A stretch of DNA of 64,000 nucleotides from Citrobacter amalonaticus (GTDB lineage: Bacteria; Pseudomonadota; Gammaproteobacteria; Enterobacterales; Enterobacteriaceae): positions 496,001-560,000 of the forward strand of contig NZ_JAGTXM010000006.1 in NCBI RefSeq assembly GCF_018252635.1, written 5' to 3'. Below are positions 32,053-40,069 of the stretch, in pieces. Positions within the stretch are counted from its first letter, which is position 1. The number at the start of each line of letters is the position of its first letter. The translations under genes and the position numbers were made by a program. The notes below the pieces were generated by a model that saw only the letters and a program-made list of their open reading frames with translations, had not been told where the DNA came from and ran no database searches.

Positions 32053-32589
32053 ATGAATATTACTGAACTTCATTTACCCGGTTGCTATTTAATTGAGTCT
32101 CCAACATTCAACGATGTCAGAGGGCAATTTGTAAAGACATTTCACAAAGACATTTTCAGCAAGAATGGCATTAACTTAGAATTTGCAGAAGAGTTTTATT
32201 CTTCTTCAAAAAAAAATGTGCTACGCGGAATGCATTTTCAGTTACCGCCTTCTGAACATGATAAATTAGTATATTGCATCAATGGTCGTGTTCTTGATGT
32301 TTTTCTGGATATTCGTAAAAATTCACCAACATTTGGGGAAGCAGTTGGTATTGAGTTAAGTGGTGAGAATGCCAGAAGCCTTTTCCTTCCAAAAGGTATA
32401 GCCCACGGATTTTTGGCACTAGAAGACGATAGTGTAATGATTTATAAAACAAGTACCGTCCATAATCCGATTAAAGATTGTGGGGTAGTATGGAATAGCT
32501 TTGGATTCAAATGGCCAGTCGAAAATCCGATTATTTCTGATCGTGATACCAAACATGTATCATTCGAAAATTTCAATAGTCCGTTTTGA
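32053..32589 (+). CDS. RmlC-family sugar-nucleotide epimerase, probable CDP-sugar 5-epimerase (AscE-like)
   Basis: A second RmlC-family cupin, 178 aa, distinct from the complete rmlC at 27262. It keeps the catalytic His61 (LRGMHFQ) and an Asp near 163-165, but the family's catalytic Tyr is His137 (YKTSTVHNP against YKTTNYYAP). In Yersinia pseudotuberculosis an RmlC homologue (AscE) follows ddhC and epimerises C5 of CDP-4-keto-3,6-dideoxyglucose to the L-configuration for ascarylose. Position and family fit that role here; substrate and stereochemistry are inferred. Shine-Dalgarno complementarity is poor and a perfect hairpin lies just upstream. Confidence 0.8.
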   Translation: MNITELHLPGCYLIESPTFNDVRGQFVKTFHKDIFSKNGINLEFAEEFYSSSKKNVLRGMHFQLPPSEHDKLVYCINGRVLDVFLDIRKNSPTFGEAVGIELSGENARSLFLPKGIAHGFLALEDDSVMIYKTSTVHNPIKDCGVVWNSFGFKWPVENPIISDRDTKHVSFENFNSPF

Positions 32590-32596
32590 GTAAGTT

Positions 32597-33478
32597 ATGA
32601 AAATATTATTGACAGGCGTTACTGGATATATTGGACAGGCAGTGATGAACCATTTGTATAATTGTGGTCATGTGGTTCACGGGATAGTACGGAAAACTGT
32701 TAATAGTTCTAATACCGCGCTTCATTATCATATGCTGGAGAAGAACAATAGCAATTTGGTTGAGATTCTCCGTGATGTTAAACCCGATATTGTTATTCAT
32801 ATAGCTTCTTTATTTCTTGCTTCTCATACCTATGAAAAAATTGAAGAACTGGTTAAAAGTAATATCACTTTCCCAACTCAGTTGTTAGAAGCAATGGCTA
32901 GCACACATGTTAATTGCATGATTAATACGGGAACCTCTTGGCAGCATTATGAGTCCGAAGAGTATAATCCAGTAAATTTGTATGCCGCGACTAAACAAGC
33001 GTTTGATGATATAGTCAAATATTATACCGAAGCTAAATCGTTCAGATGTCTGACACTAAAAATTTATGATTCATATGGACCAAATGATCCAAGAGGCAAA
33101 TTGATCTCGTTTCTTGATTCTTTAGCCAGCACCCAAGAAATATTGGATATGTCTCCAGGTGAGCAGGAAATTAATTTAGTACATATTTATGATATTTGCC
33201 GTGCTTTCGAAATTGCAATTCAACAAATCAAAGATGCCGAGCCAGGTTTTAATCAATCCTATGGCTTAATGTCAGAAAAATCGTTGAGTTTAAGGCAGTT
33301 GGTAAAATTTTACGAGGAAGCTAACGACTGTCACCTGAATATTAATTGGGGGGGGAGAGAATATCGTGAAAGAGAGGTCATGAAGCCAGCCAATAATCTG
33401 GTTAAATTACCTGGCTGGATAGCTGAATATCCTCTACATATTGGACTTGATAAGAAGAAGAGAAATATACAACAGTAG
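32597..33478 (+). CDS. NAD(P)-dependent epimerase/reductase, probable CDP-3,6-dideoxyhexulose 4-reductase (AscF-like)
   Basis: Extended SDR of 293 aa with the dinucleotide motif GVTGYIG (residues 7-13), TGTSWQ near 111-116 and the catalytic YAATK at 129-133. It occupies the place of abequose or tyvelose-branch genes in Salmonella and of ascF in Yersinia, directly after an epimerase. Expected role: reduction of the 4-keto group of the CDP-3,6-dideoxy sugar, fixing its final identity (L-arabino, ascarylose, or L-xylo, colitose configuration). A G8 tract at 33348-33355 encodes W-G-G near residue 251. The base composition is AT-rich. Confidence 0.78.
   Translation: MKILLTGVTGYIGQAVMNHLYNCGHVVHGIVRKTVNSSNTALHYHMLEKNNSNLVEILRDVKPDIVIHIASLFLASHTYEKIEELVKSNITFPTQLLEAMASTHVNCMINTGTSWQHYESEEYNPVNLYAATKQAFDDIVKYYTEAKSFRCLTLKIYDSYGPNDPRGKLISFLDSLASTQEILDMSPGEQEINLVHIYDICRAFEIAIQQIKDAEPGFNQSYGLMSEKSLSLRQLVKFYEEANDCHLNINWGGREYREREVMKPANNLVKLPGWIAEYPLHIGLDKKKRNIQQ
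33348..33355 (+). repeat. Poly-G tract (G8) inside the AscF-like gene
   Basis: Eight consecutive G residues encode Trp-Gly-Gly (TGG GGG GGG) near codon 251 of 293. The gene is in frame at this length. Confidence 0.95.
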
Positions 33479-33491
33479 TATGAAGGTATAA

Positions 33492-34820
33492 ATGATTAAA
33501 AGAGAAAGTCAGTTAATTGTTGGTTTATGCAACCAAGTAATAAATATTCTTTGCCCATTTCTAATCACTATTATTGGCTTGAAAAATACTAATGCAGAAA
33601 TTGGAAGTATTTGGCTAATCTTTCTATCTATGGTTGTATTAGTCAATCTTTTTGACTTTGGCATGTCTCCAACAATAATAAGAAATGTAAGCTATGTTGT
33701 TGGAGGAGCAAGAGAGCTGGCTAAAGATGGGCTTGACGATGTAAAATTTAGTAATGGAACAGACTATAGCTTACTTAAACGTCTACTGTGTGATATCAAA
33801 AAGATATACAGAACGCTTACGGTTGTCGCTTTTTTTATTATACTAGTCGGCGGTGGTTTATATTTTTACCATATTTCACCTCCTGAAGAATACCAGGAGG
33901 TGATTCTGTCATGGGGGGCCTTTGCATTCGGTCTCTTAATGAGTCTCTATTATTTATATTATACGCCAATATTGTGCGGATTGGGCATTATTCAGAAGGC
34001 TTATCTGGCAAACATTATCGGTCGGTTGGCATGGTTAGTTTTAACATTAGTAGCAATGAAGTATTTCCCTGGATTAATATCATTATCCTTAGCATTTCTG
34101 ATATCCGTTTTTATTAATAGATTAGTTATAAATATTTTTTACAAGAAAAATATTTATATTAAGGAATTAAGGAATGTTATTGCCAGCAAAGTATCGACGA
34201 TTCCGGTGATTGCCCATAATGCAACAAAGCTTGGTGTGGTGAGTTTGGGCAGTTTTTTAATCAGCCGTGCTACAATTTTGATTGCGGGAGCTTCATTACC
34301 CCTTGCTGTTGCAGGCGAGTATACATTTTCGCTCCAGATTTTTATGGCTTTACTTGCTGTCGGTAATGTTTTTGTAACTGTCAAAGTGCCAGAACTTTCT
34401 CGGTTAGTCATGGTGAAAGAGACTGCAAAATTACGAATGCTCATAATTAAAATAATTACTGTTTCTTTATTTCTCTATATGGCCGGGTTTGTCTGTTTTT
34501 ATTTTTTACAAGGTTTTATTATTGCTATATTCGGAGCAAAAGTCGGATTTTTGCAGAATGAGTATCTTATTTTATTGGCGGTTGTTTATTTGCTGGAGCT
34601 TAACCATACTATATGTGCAACTATATTAACAACAGCTAATAAGATACCATTTGTCAAACCTTCTCTTATTTCTGGTTTACTAATAGTCATATTTTCTATG
34701 CTAGTGGTGAAATATTCTTCATTGGCCATTTTGGGTTTAATTGGCGTTCAGTTAATTATTCAATTATTCTATAATAACTGGAAGTGGCCTGTCTGCGTAT
34801 ATAAAGGTTACATTAAATGA
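33492..34820 (+). CDS. wzx: Wzx, O-antigen unit flippase
   Basis: Multi-pass MOP-superfamily membrane protein of 442 aa. About twelve hydrophobic segments are visible, starting at residues 10-30. The LFDFGMSPTIIRNVSY stretch near 55-70 resembles the conserved early region of Wzx proteins. It moves the undecaprenyl-linked O unit across the inner membrane. It overlaps the next glycosyltransferase by 4 nt and is strongly AT-rich, as is usual for wzx. It could be confused only with Wzy, but the pattern of evenly spaced segments favours Wzx. Confidence 0.9.
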   Translation: MIKRESQLIVGLCNQVINILCPFLITIIGLKNTNAEIGSIWLIFLSMVVLVNLFDFGMSPTIIRNVSYVVGGARELAKDGLDDVKFSNGTDYSLLKRLLCDIKKIYRTLTVVAFFIILVGGGLYFYHISPPEEYQEVILSWGAFAFGLLMSLYYLYYTPILCGLGIIQKAYLANIIGRLAWLVLTLVAMKYFPGLISLSLAFLISVFINRLVINIFYKKNIYIKELRNVIASKVSTIPVIAHNATKLGVVSLGSFLISRATILIAGASLPLAVAGEYTFSLQIFMALLAVGNVFVTVKVPELSRLVMVKETAKLRMLIIKIITVSLFLYMAGFVCFYFLQGFIIAIFGAKVGFLQNEYLILLAVVYLLELNHTICATILTTANKIPFVKPSLISGLLIVIFSMLVVKYSSLAILGLIGVQLIIQLFYNNWKWPVCVYKGYIK

Positions 34821-35818
34821 TTACGGAACTTCAGGCTAAATGTATCTATAATACTTATGATGCCGAGAGGGATTTTATCTTAACTGTTGCTATTCCGACC
34901 TATAAACGCTATGACATGCTTCGTGAATCGCTTCAAAGCGTACTTCAATGCTCATTCGATTTTTCTATAGAGATCATTATCGTTGATAACGATCCGGATT
35001 TTTCAATCGCTACTGAAAAATTCATATCCGATTTTTCAGAACATAAATTTCGGTATTATAAAAATAGTGAAAATTATGGTATGGCAGGCAACTGGAACCA
35101 ATGTCTAAGCCTGGCAAAAGGTGAATACGTAACGATACTTCATGATGATGATCTTCTTTTACCGCAATATGCAACAGTATTAAATAAAATTTATAATCAA
35201 AATGAATTTATTGAAAACGATTTACTAGGATTTAACATTGATATTCTTGATCAGCGTAAAGATGAGCTAAAGGTTAATCATTTAGGGATTCTTGAAAAAA
35301 TAAAAAAAATATCAATAAGCAATAAAACCAAAAAAATCAGGGGCGTTGATATAAAGGATATATTTTACTCAAATCTATTTAGCGTCACATTCAGTGTTGT
35401 TATGCGCAGGAATATGGCAATTAAACTTGGTGGTTTTGATGGTGAAATGTATCCCATTTCTGATTACCATTTTTGGGCCAGATGGATTTTTAAATATGGA
35501 GAGGCTCAGATAAGACCTGAAGTAGTTGGTCTTTATAGAAAGCAAGAAAATGAAAGTCTTCGACCGGATGTTATGGCTGCATTCATAACAAAAAATAGAC
35601 AAATGCGTGAGGAATTAGCCGGAGAATTCTTATGTTCACCGCTTTTTGAAATGAGCATTAAGCTCCGTAGTGAATTAGATAAATTAGATTGTGATTTCTT
35701 ATGGGCGGGCAATCAAAGAAAATTTGGAGTGATTAAGTCGGCCTATTATATGATGCTCAAAGTAACGTTCGCAATTATTGTAAGAACGATTAAGCTTAAA
35801 AGAAAAAACAGCAAATGA
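34817..35818 (+). CDS. Family 2 glycosyltransferase (O-antigen assembly)
   Basis: GT2 enzyme of 333 aa. GT-A motifs are TVAIPTYKRYDMLRESLQSV near residues 24-43, IEIIIVDNDP near 54-63, and the metal-binding YVTILHDDDLLLPQY near 108-122. It would add one sugar to the O unit on the cytoplasmic face; the linkage cannot be read from sequence. It overlaps wzx and wzy by 4 nt at either end, so the three are probably translated together. The dideoxyhexosyltransferase may be this protein or the GT4 at 36983. Confidence 0.88.
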   Translation: MITELQAKCIYNTYDAERDFILTVAIPTYKRYDMLRESLQSVLQCSFDFSIEIIIVDNDPDFSIATEKFISDFSEHKFRYYKNSENYGMAGNWNQCLSLAKGEYVTILHDDDLLLPQYATVLNKIYNQNEFIENDLLGFNIDILDQRKDELKVNHLGILEKIKKISISNKTKKIRGVDIKDIFYSNLFSVTFSVVMRRNMAIKLGGFDGEMYPISDYHFWARWIFKYGEAQIRPEVVGLYRKQENESLRPDVMAAFITKNRQMREELAGEFLCSPLFEMSIKLRSELDKLDCDFLWAGNQRKFGVIKSAYYMMLKVTFAIIVRTIKLKRKNSK

Positions 35819-36945
35819 AAAAAATATTTCAATTTATTTATCTCTTTCTATTGGTGATTTCAGCTTCGTCATATCTGGTTGGGTGGATTTCTTATCTATC
35901 AATAATTCTATTAGTAATAATAAATCTTACAATTTTTAAATTAGATACTATTCGCTATGGCATTATTGTTATCTTTATATTATTTGTTGTTTTTAACGTA
36001 ATAAGCACTATGATAAAAGGATTGGACATTGATCTAGTAGTGATAAATTTTACGCTTCAACTAATTTTCCTTGTAACATTAAAATTTGACAGTAATATTC
36101 AGAGAAAATTAATCTTACGCTCATTAGTTTGGGTTGTAATCATTTCTTCAATATTATCTGTAGGCGGTTATGTAGTCGGTGACTATAGTACGTTCGTCGA
36201 CGCTGGACATGCTAAAGGATTTGATGGTGTACTTGCAATGCGGGGAGTATTTGCGACGCCACAACTGATGGCATCGGTATGCCTTGCAATATTATTTCTC
36301 TCATCAAGGGACGAATTTAAAACAAGAGTTCAGTCGTTCTTAATTTATGTTTTGGCATTCGTTGTGCTACTGTTTACAGTCAATCGGGTAAACATTGCTG
36401 GTTTCTTCGTGTTAGGGCTGATTTGTTTCAATGACTCATTTAGAAATAATAAGCTATGGGTTACGCTAAAATTATTGTCTCCTTTAGTAATAATCAGCAT
36501 TGTGGTTACAATCTTACATTTTATTTCTCTTAGTGATATTAATTTGCAGACCTTAGAAAGTAGAGCTTTGCTCGTTGATGGCGTTTTATCTAAGGTAGAC
36601 ATGAATTCGTTGTCTTCATTACTTTTTGGTGATTTTTCAGCAATTAATTTCTATATACCACAATATCAGGTTGATATAAATTATGTTGAAAATGGATTTT
36701 TATTTATAATAAAATACTTTGGCTTTTTAAGCTTAATGATTTATATTGTAGTTGCCGCTTATTGTTCTTTGTGTATGATAAATAAATCATTAATAAAAGC
36801 AGTTTATATTTTTTATTATTTCTTTATTGTTCAAAACTTTACAAATGAGTTTGTAAGTATTGTATTCCCACTAGTTGTCTTTATGTTATTCTCTTGTTTT
36901 AATCGCCAGAGTGTTAATGATACACGCCATGGACATTTTTCATAA
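35815..36945 (+). CDS. wzy: Wzy, O-antigen polymerase
   Basis: Very hydrophobic 376 aa protein with about ten membrane segments and a larger hydrophilic periplasmic loop around residues 240-290 (NLQTLESRALLVDG onward). This topology is typical of Wzy. It would polymerise O units in the periplasm under WzzB length control. No sequence motif is diagnostic, so the call rests on topology, size and being the only unassigned multi-pass protein in the cluster. It overlaps the preceding glycosyltransferase by 4 nt. Confidence 0.85.
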   Translation: MKKIFQFIYLFLLVISASSYLVGWISYLSIILLVIINLTIFKLDTIRYGIIVIFILFVVFNVISTMIKGLDIDLVVINFTLQLIFLVTLKFDSNIQRKLILRSLVWVVIISSILSVGGYVVGDYSTFVDAGHAKGFDGVLAMRGVFATPQLMASVCLAILFLSSRDEFKTRVQSFLIYVLAFVVLLFTVNRVNIAGFFVLGLICFNDSFRNNKLWVTLKLLSPLVIISIVVTILHFISLSDINLQTLESRALLVDGVLSKVDMNSLSSLLFGDFSAINFYIPQYQVDINYVENGFLFIIKYFGFLSLMIYIVVAAYCSLCMINKSLIKAVYIFYYFFIVQNFTNEFVSIVFPLVVFMLFSCFNRQSVNDTRHGHFS

Positions 36946-36982
36946 AAGTTCGACAATTAATTTTAAATCTCCGGAGTTGTAA

Positions 36983-38116
36983 ATGAAAAGGGTTGCTATT
37001 TTTCATCCTGTTGATGATAGATATGGCGCGAGTAACATTCTTGCTTATGTTTTAACCTTTCTTAATGAAAAGTATGTTTGTGATATCTATATTCCTATAC
37101 TAACTGGTGAAATTAAAAAAACTTTTTCAGATAATGCAGTTAATATGGAACAAGTTAATTTCATTGAATTTAAAAAATTGCCAGTGGCCCACAGGAAAAT
37201 GTATTCATTTAGAGGGTTATTAGCTTGGGTTTCACAAAACATTAATACCTTTGAGTTGATTCGCAAAAATAAAATAAAATATGATTTGTTTTATATCAAT
37301 ACTGTTGCCTTATTTAGTGTTAGTTTATTGTGTAAACTCTTGAGAGTGAAGAATATTGTTCATTGCCACGAATATCTTAAAGGCAGTTTTTATGGCAACG
37401 TTATCAGAAATGTTGTGTTGGCATGTGCAAATAAAGTGATTTGTGTCTCAAAGTGTGTTGCTAATTATATTGGCGAATCTGATAAGATTGAAGTTGTACA
37501 TAATGGTATTCCCGATTTGAATCAGAATTTCGAGGTATCATCTGACCATCGTGACGTTCAATTGTTGCACATAGCGATGATTGGTAGAATAATGCCGGAA
37601 AAAGGACAGTGGTTTCTATGCGATGCAGTTAAGACAATACCAAGCAGATATCAGAAAAAAATTAAAATACATGTGTTTGGCGATGCACCGCCAACGAGAA
37701 AGTACTTATTTGATGAATTAAACTCATACATATTAGATAATTCTCTTGATCATGTTTTTGTTATGCATGGTTTTGACCCTATGGCTTCAAAAAAAGCGAT
37801 GGAAATGGATGTGTTTATGATTCCTTCTATTATGGTTGATCCTTTCCCTACTACTGTTCTTGAAGGCCTGTCGGCAGGTAAGATCTTAGTGACTACGAAC
37901 AATGGCGGTTCAACGGAAATTATTGATGATGGCATAAATGGATTTAAGGTAACACCTGGAGATACTTCAATGTTATCGGAAAAGATAATAAAAATAATCG
38001 ACATGACATCAACCGAAAGACAGGTAATTCAAAAGGAAGCTCGGGCATCATATTTGAAATCTTTTACCTTGTCTAAGTTTAAAGATCGGTTTATGTCTGT
38101 ATTAAGTAATACTTGA
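36983..38116 (+). CDS. Family 4 glycosyltransferase (O-antigen assembly)
   Basis: GT-B fold enzyme of 377 aa. The N-terminus is MKRVAIFHPVDDRYGASN. The donor half has IAMIGRIMPEKGQW near residues 197-210 and the GT4 signature DPFPTTVLEGLSAGKILVTTNNGGS near 290-314, with the EX7E glutamate. Its donor is unknown. It follows wzy by 37 nt with a GGAG site at 36972, giving a good ribosome-binding site. Confidence 0.9.
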   Translation: MKRVAIFHPVDDRYGASNILAYVLTFLNEKYVCDIYIPILTGEIKKTFSDNAVNMEQVNFIEFKKLPVAHRKMYSFRGLLAWVSQNINTFELIRKNKIKYDLFYINTVALFSVSLLCKLLRVKNIVHCHEYLKGSFYGNVIRNVVLACANKVICVSKCVANYIGESDKIEVVHNGIPDLNQNFEVSSDHRDVQLLHIAMIGRIMPEKGQWFLCDAVKTIPSRYQKKIKIHVFGDAPPTRKYLFDELNSYILDNSLDHVFVMHGFDPMASKKAMEMDVFMIPSIMVDPFPTTVLEGLSAGKILVTTNNGGSTEIIDDGINGFKVTPGDTSMLSEKIIKIIDMTSTERQVIQKEARASYLKSFTLSKFKDRFMSVLSNT

Positions 38117-38146
38117 TATTCTATTTATAACTCTGGGTTTATAATC

Positions 38147-38815
38147 ATGATCCTGAAAGTCTTTAACACATTGTCTTATGATGGTGAGAAAATCAATCTT
38201 AGAATTATTTTTCGTGTAGCTGTAATGATGATGCGTGGATTATTGAAAACATGCTTTAGTAAAGGCTCATTTCATTACCCTATTTTTATTTCTAACAATG
38301 TGAAATTCATTGGTTCAAAGTCTAAATTAAAAATTGGACGAATGGTTAAGTTTGAATCTAACTCTGTTATTCAAACGGACAGTGAAAATGGTATCATCAT
38401 CAATGATGGCTGCACTATCGGGAGCGGAACTAGTATTAGACCTTCTGGTTATTATGGGGGGCAAAAAGGTGCTGGTTTTGTATTAGGTCGAAATTCAGCT
38501 ATTGGTGTAAATTCATATATAGGTTGCTCTGGATACATCTGCATAGGTGAAAATGTAATCATTGGTCCACACATCACATTGATCGCTGAAAACCATAATT
38601 TTTCGGATCCGACTATTCCGATCAAAGACCAGGGTGTGAAAATTGGTAATATCACCATCGAAGATAACGTATGGATTGGTTGTAATGTTACGATATTAAG
38701 TAATGTGACAATTGGATCGGGCTCGGTGATTGCCGCAGGTGCTGTCGTTAATAAATCATTTCCACCTAAGTCGCTTATAGCTGGAGTACCTGCAAAATTA
38801 ATACGTGAGTTATAA
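38147..38815 (+). CDS. Hexapeptide-repeat acyltransferase, probable O-antigen O-acetyltransferase
   Basis: 222 aa protein whose region from about residue 50 to 215 is a left-handed beta-helix of hexapeptide repeats (INDGCTIGSGTSIRP, IGENVIIGPHITLIAENH, IEDNVWIGCNVTILSNVTIG). AENHNFSD near 145 carries the likely catalytic histidine. It ends with the common IAGVPAKLIREL cap. By context it would acetylate an O-unit sugar. There is no membrane segment, so it would act in the cytoplasm before export. A G6 run occurs at 38456. Confidence 0.88.
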   Translation: MILKVFNTLSYDGEKINLRIIFRVAVMMMRGLLKTCFSKGSFHYPIFISNNVKFIGSKSKLKIGRMVKFESNSVIQTDSENGIIINDGCTIGSGTSIRPSGYYGGQKGAGFVLGRNSAIGVNSYIGCSGYICIGENVIIGPHITLIAENHNFSDPTIPIKDQGVKIGNITIEDNVWIGCNVTILSNVTIGSGSVIAAGAVVNKSFPPKSLIAGVPAKLIREL

Positions 38816-38860
38816 TTTTGCTAACCCCAGTTTTGTATATTTGAGGTCACTTTTAAAAAA

Positions 38861-39919
38861 ATGAAAAAAATCGCTATAGTTGGAACAGCAGGCATTCCTG
38901 CCTGTTATGGTGGGTTTGAAACACTTGCGGAAAATTTAACGAGTTATTCATCTGTTGAGTGCGCTTATACTGTTTATTGTTCGGGTAAACTATATTCTGA
39001 TAGGAAGACGCATCATAATGGTGCTTCTCTTGAGTATATTAACCTCAATGCGAATGGTAGTCAAAGTATTCCATATGACATTATTGCACTCTTCAAATCC
39101 CGTAAATTCGATGTCATCCTTGTTCTTGGTGTCTCAGGATGTATTTTTCTGCCATTCTTAAGGATGATAACTAAAGCGAAAATTGTTACCAATATCGATG
39201 GGCTGGAATGGAAAAGAGATAAATGGTCAAGTTTTATTCGTTCCTTCCTTAAATTTTCAGAAAAAATGGCAGTAAAATATTCTGATATTGTTATAGCAGA
39301 TAATGAGCAAATAACAAAGTATGTTTATGAACAGTATAATATCGAAGCAAAAACTATTGCTTATGGTGGTGATCATGTACTACTGTCCAATGAAATAAAT
39401 GGGAATGGTAATTATTTTCTAACTATTTGTCGTATTGAACCTGAAAATAACATTGAGATGATACTTGATGCATTTTCTCGGACAACATTGCCACTCAAAT
39501 TTGTTGGTAATTGGCAGGCAAATAATTATGGGAAAGAGCTTTACGAAAAATACTCAACGTTTGAGAATGTTGAATTAATTAATCCCGTCTATAATCTAGA
39601 GACTCTTTTTGAATTACGTGCAAACTGTTGTGGCTATGTTCATGGTCATTCAGCTGGCGGCACGAATCCTTCACTTGTAGAAATCATGCATTTCTCTAAA
39701 CCTATTTTTGCCTTCGATTGTTCCTTCAATCGTTATTCTACGGACAATAGTGGCTTTTATTTTAAAGATGCAAATGATCTACAAAATATACTTCTCCAAG
39801 TTAGTAACATGGCTACTGAATTAGAGCAATGTGCTTCTGCTATGCACTATTTAGCAAAGAAAAAATATTGTTGGAAGGACATTTCTTCTGCCTATGAACG
39901 CATTTTTTTGAATAAATAA
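38861..39919 (+). CDS. Rhamnosyltransferase-like glycosyltransferase (DUF1972 type)
   Basis: 352 aa GT-B protein with the DUF1972 N-terminus typical of Cps2T/WchF-type rhamnosyltransferases: IAIVGTAGIPACYGGFETLAENL and TNIDGLEWKRDKW near residues 110-122. The C-terminal part has HGHSAGGTNPSLVEIM near 263-278. Its family and the rmlBDAC genes in the cluster suggest it transfers L-rhamnose. It is the last gene of the O-antigen operon, 150 nt before gnd. Confidence 0.85.
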   Translation: MKKIAIVGTAGIPACYGGFETLAENLTSYSSVECAYTVYCSGKLYSDRKTHHNGASLEYINLNANGSQSIPYDIIALFKSRKFDVILVLGVSGCIFLPFLRMITKAKIVTNIDGLEWKRDKWSSFIRSFLKFSEKMAVKYSDIVIADNEQITKYVYEQYNIEAKTIAYGGDHVLLSNEINGNGNYFLTICRIEPENNIEMILDAFSRTTLPLKFVGNWQANNYGKELYEKYSTFENVELINPVYNLETLFELRANCCGYVHGHSAGGTNPSLVEIMHFSKPIFAFDCSFNRYSTDNSGFYFKDANDLQNILLQVSNMATELEQCASAMHYLAKKKYCWKDISSAYERIFLNK

Positions 39920-39961
39920 ACTTTATATAAGTTTTTATCTATTTGAATTTATATATTTTTT

Positions 39962-39980
39962 GATAATGAATATCATTTTT
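39962..39980. promoter_or_regulatory. Fur-box-like site upstream of gnd
   Basis: GATAATGAATATCATTTTT matches the 19-bp Fur consensus GATAATGATAATCATTATC at 15 of 19 positions. Its core is an AATGA-ATA-TCATT palindrome. It lies about 90 nt before the gnd ATG, in the expected promoter region. Binding is inferred only. Confidence 0.5.
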
Positions 39981-40069
39981 TTCAATTTTAACTGTCTTGA
40001 GTTAACATCTAAGGCACATTTCAAGCCGCGCATACGTCGCGTGGTGACCACACCTGACAGGAGTATGTA

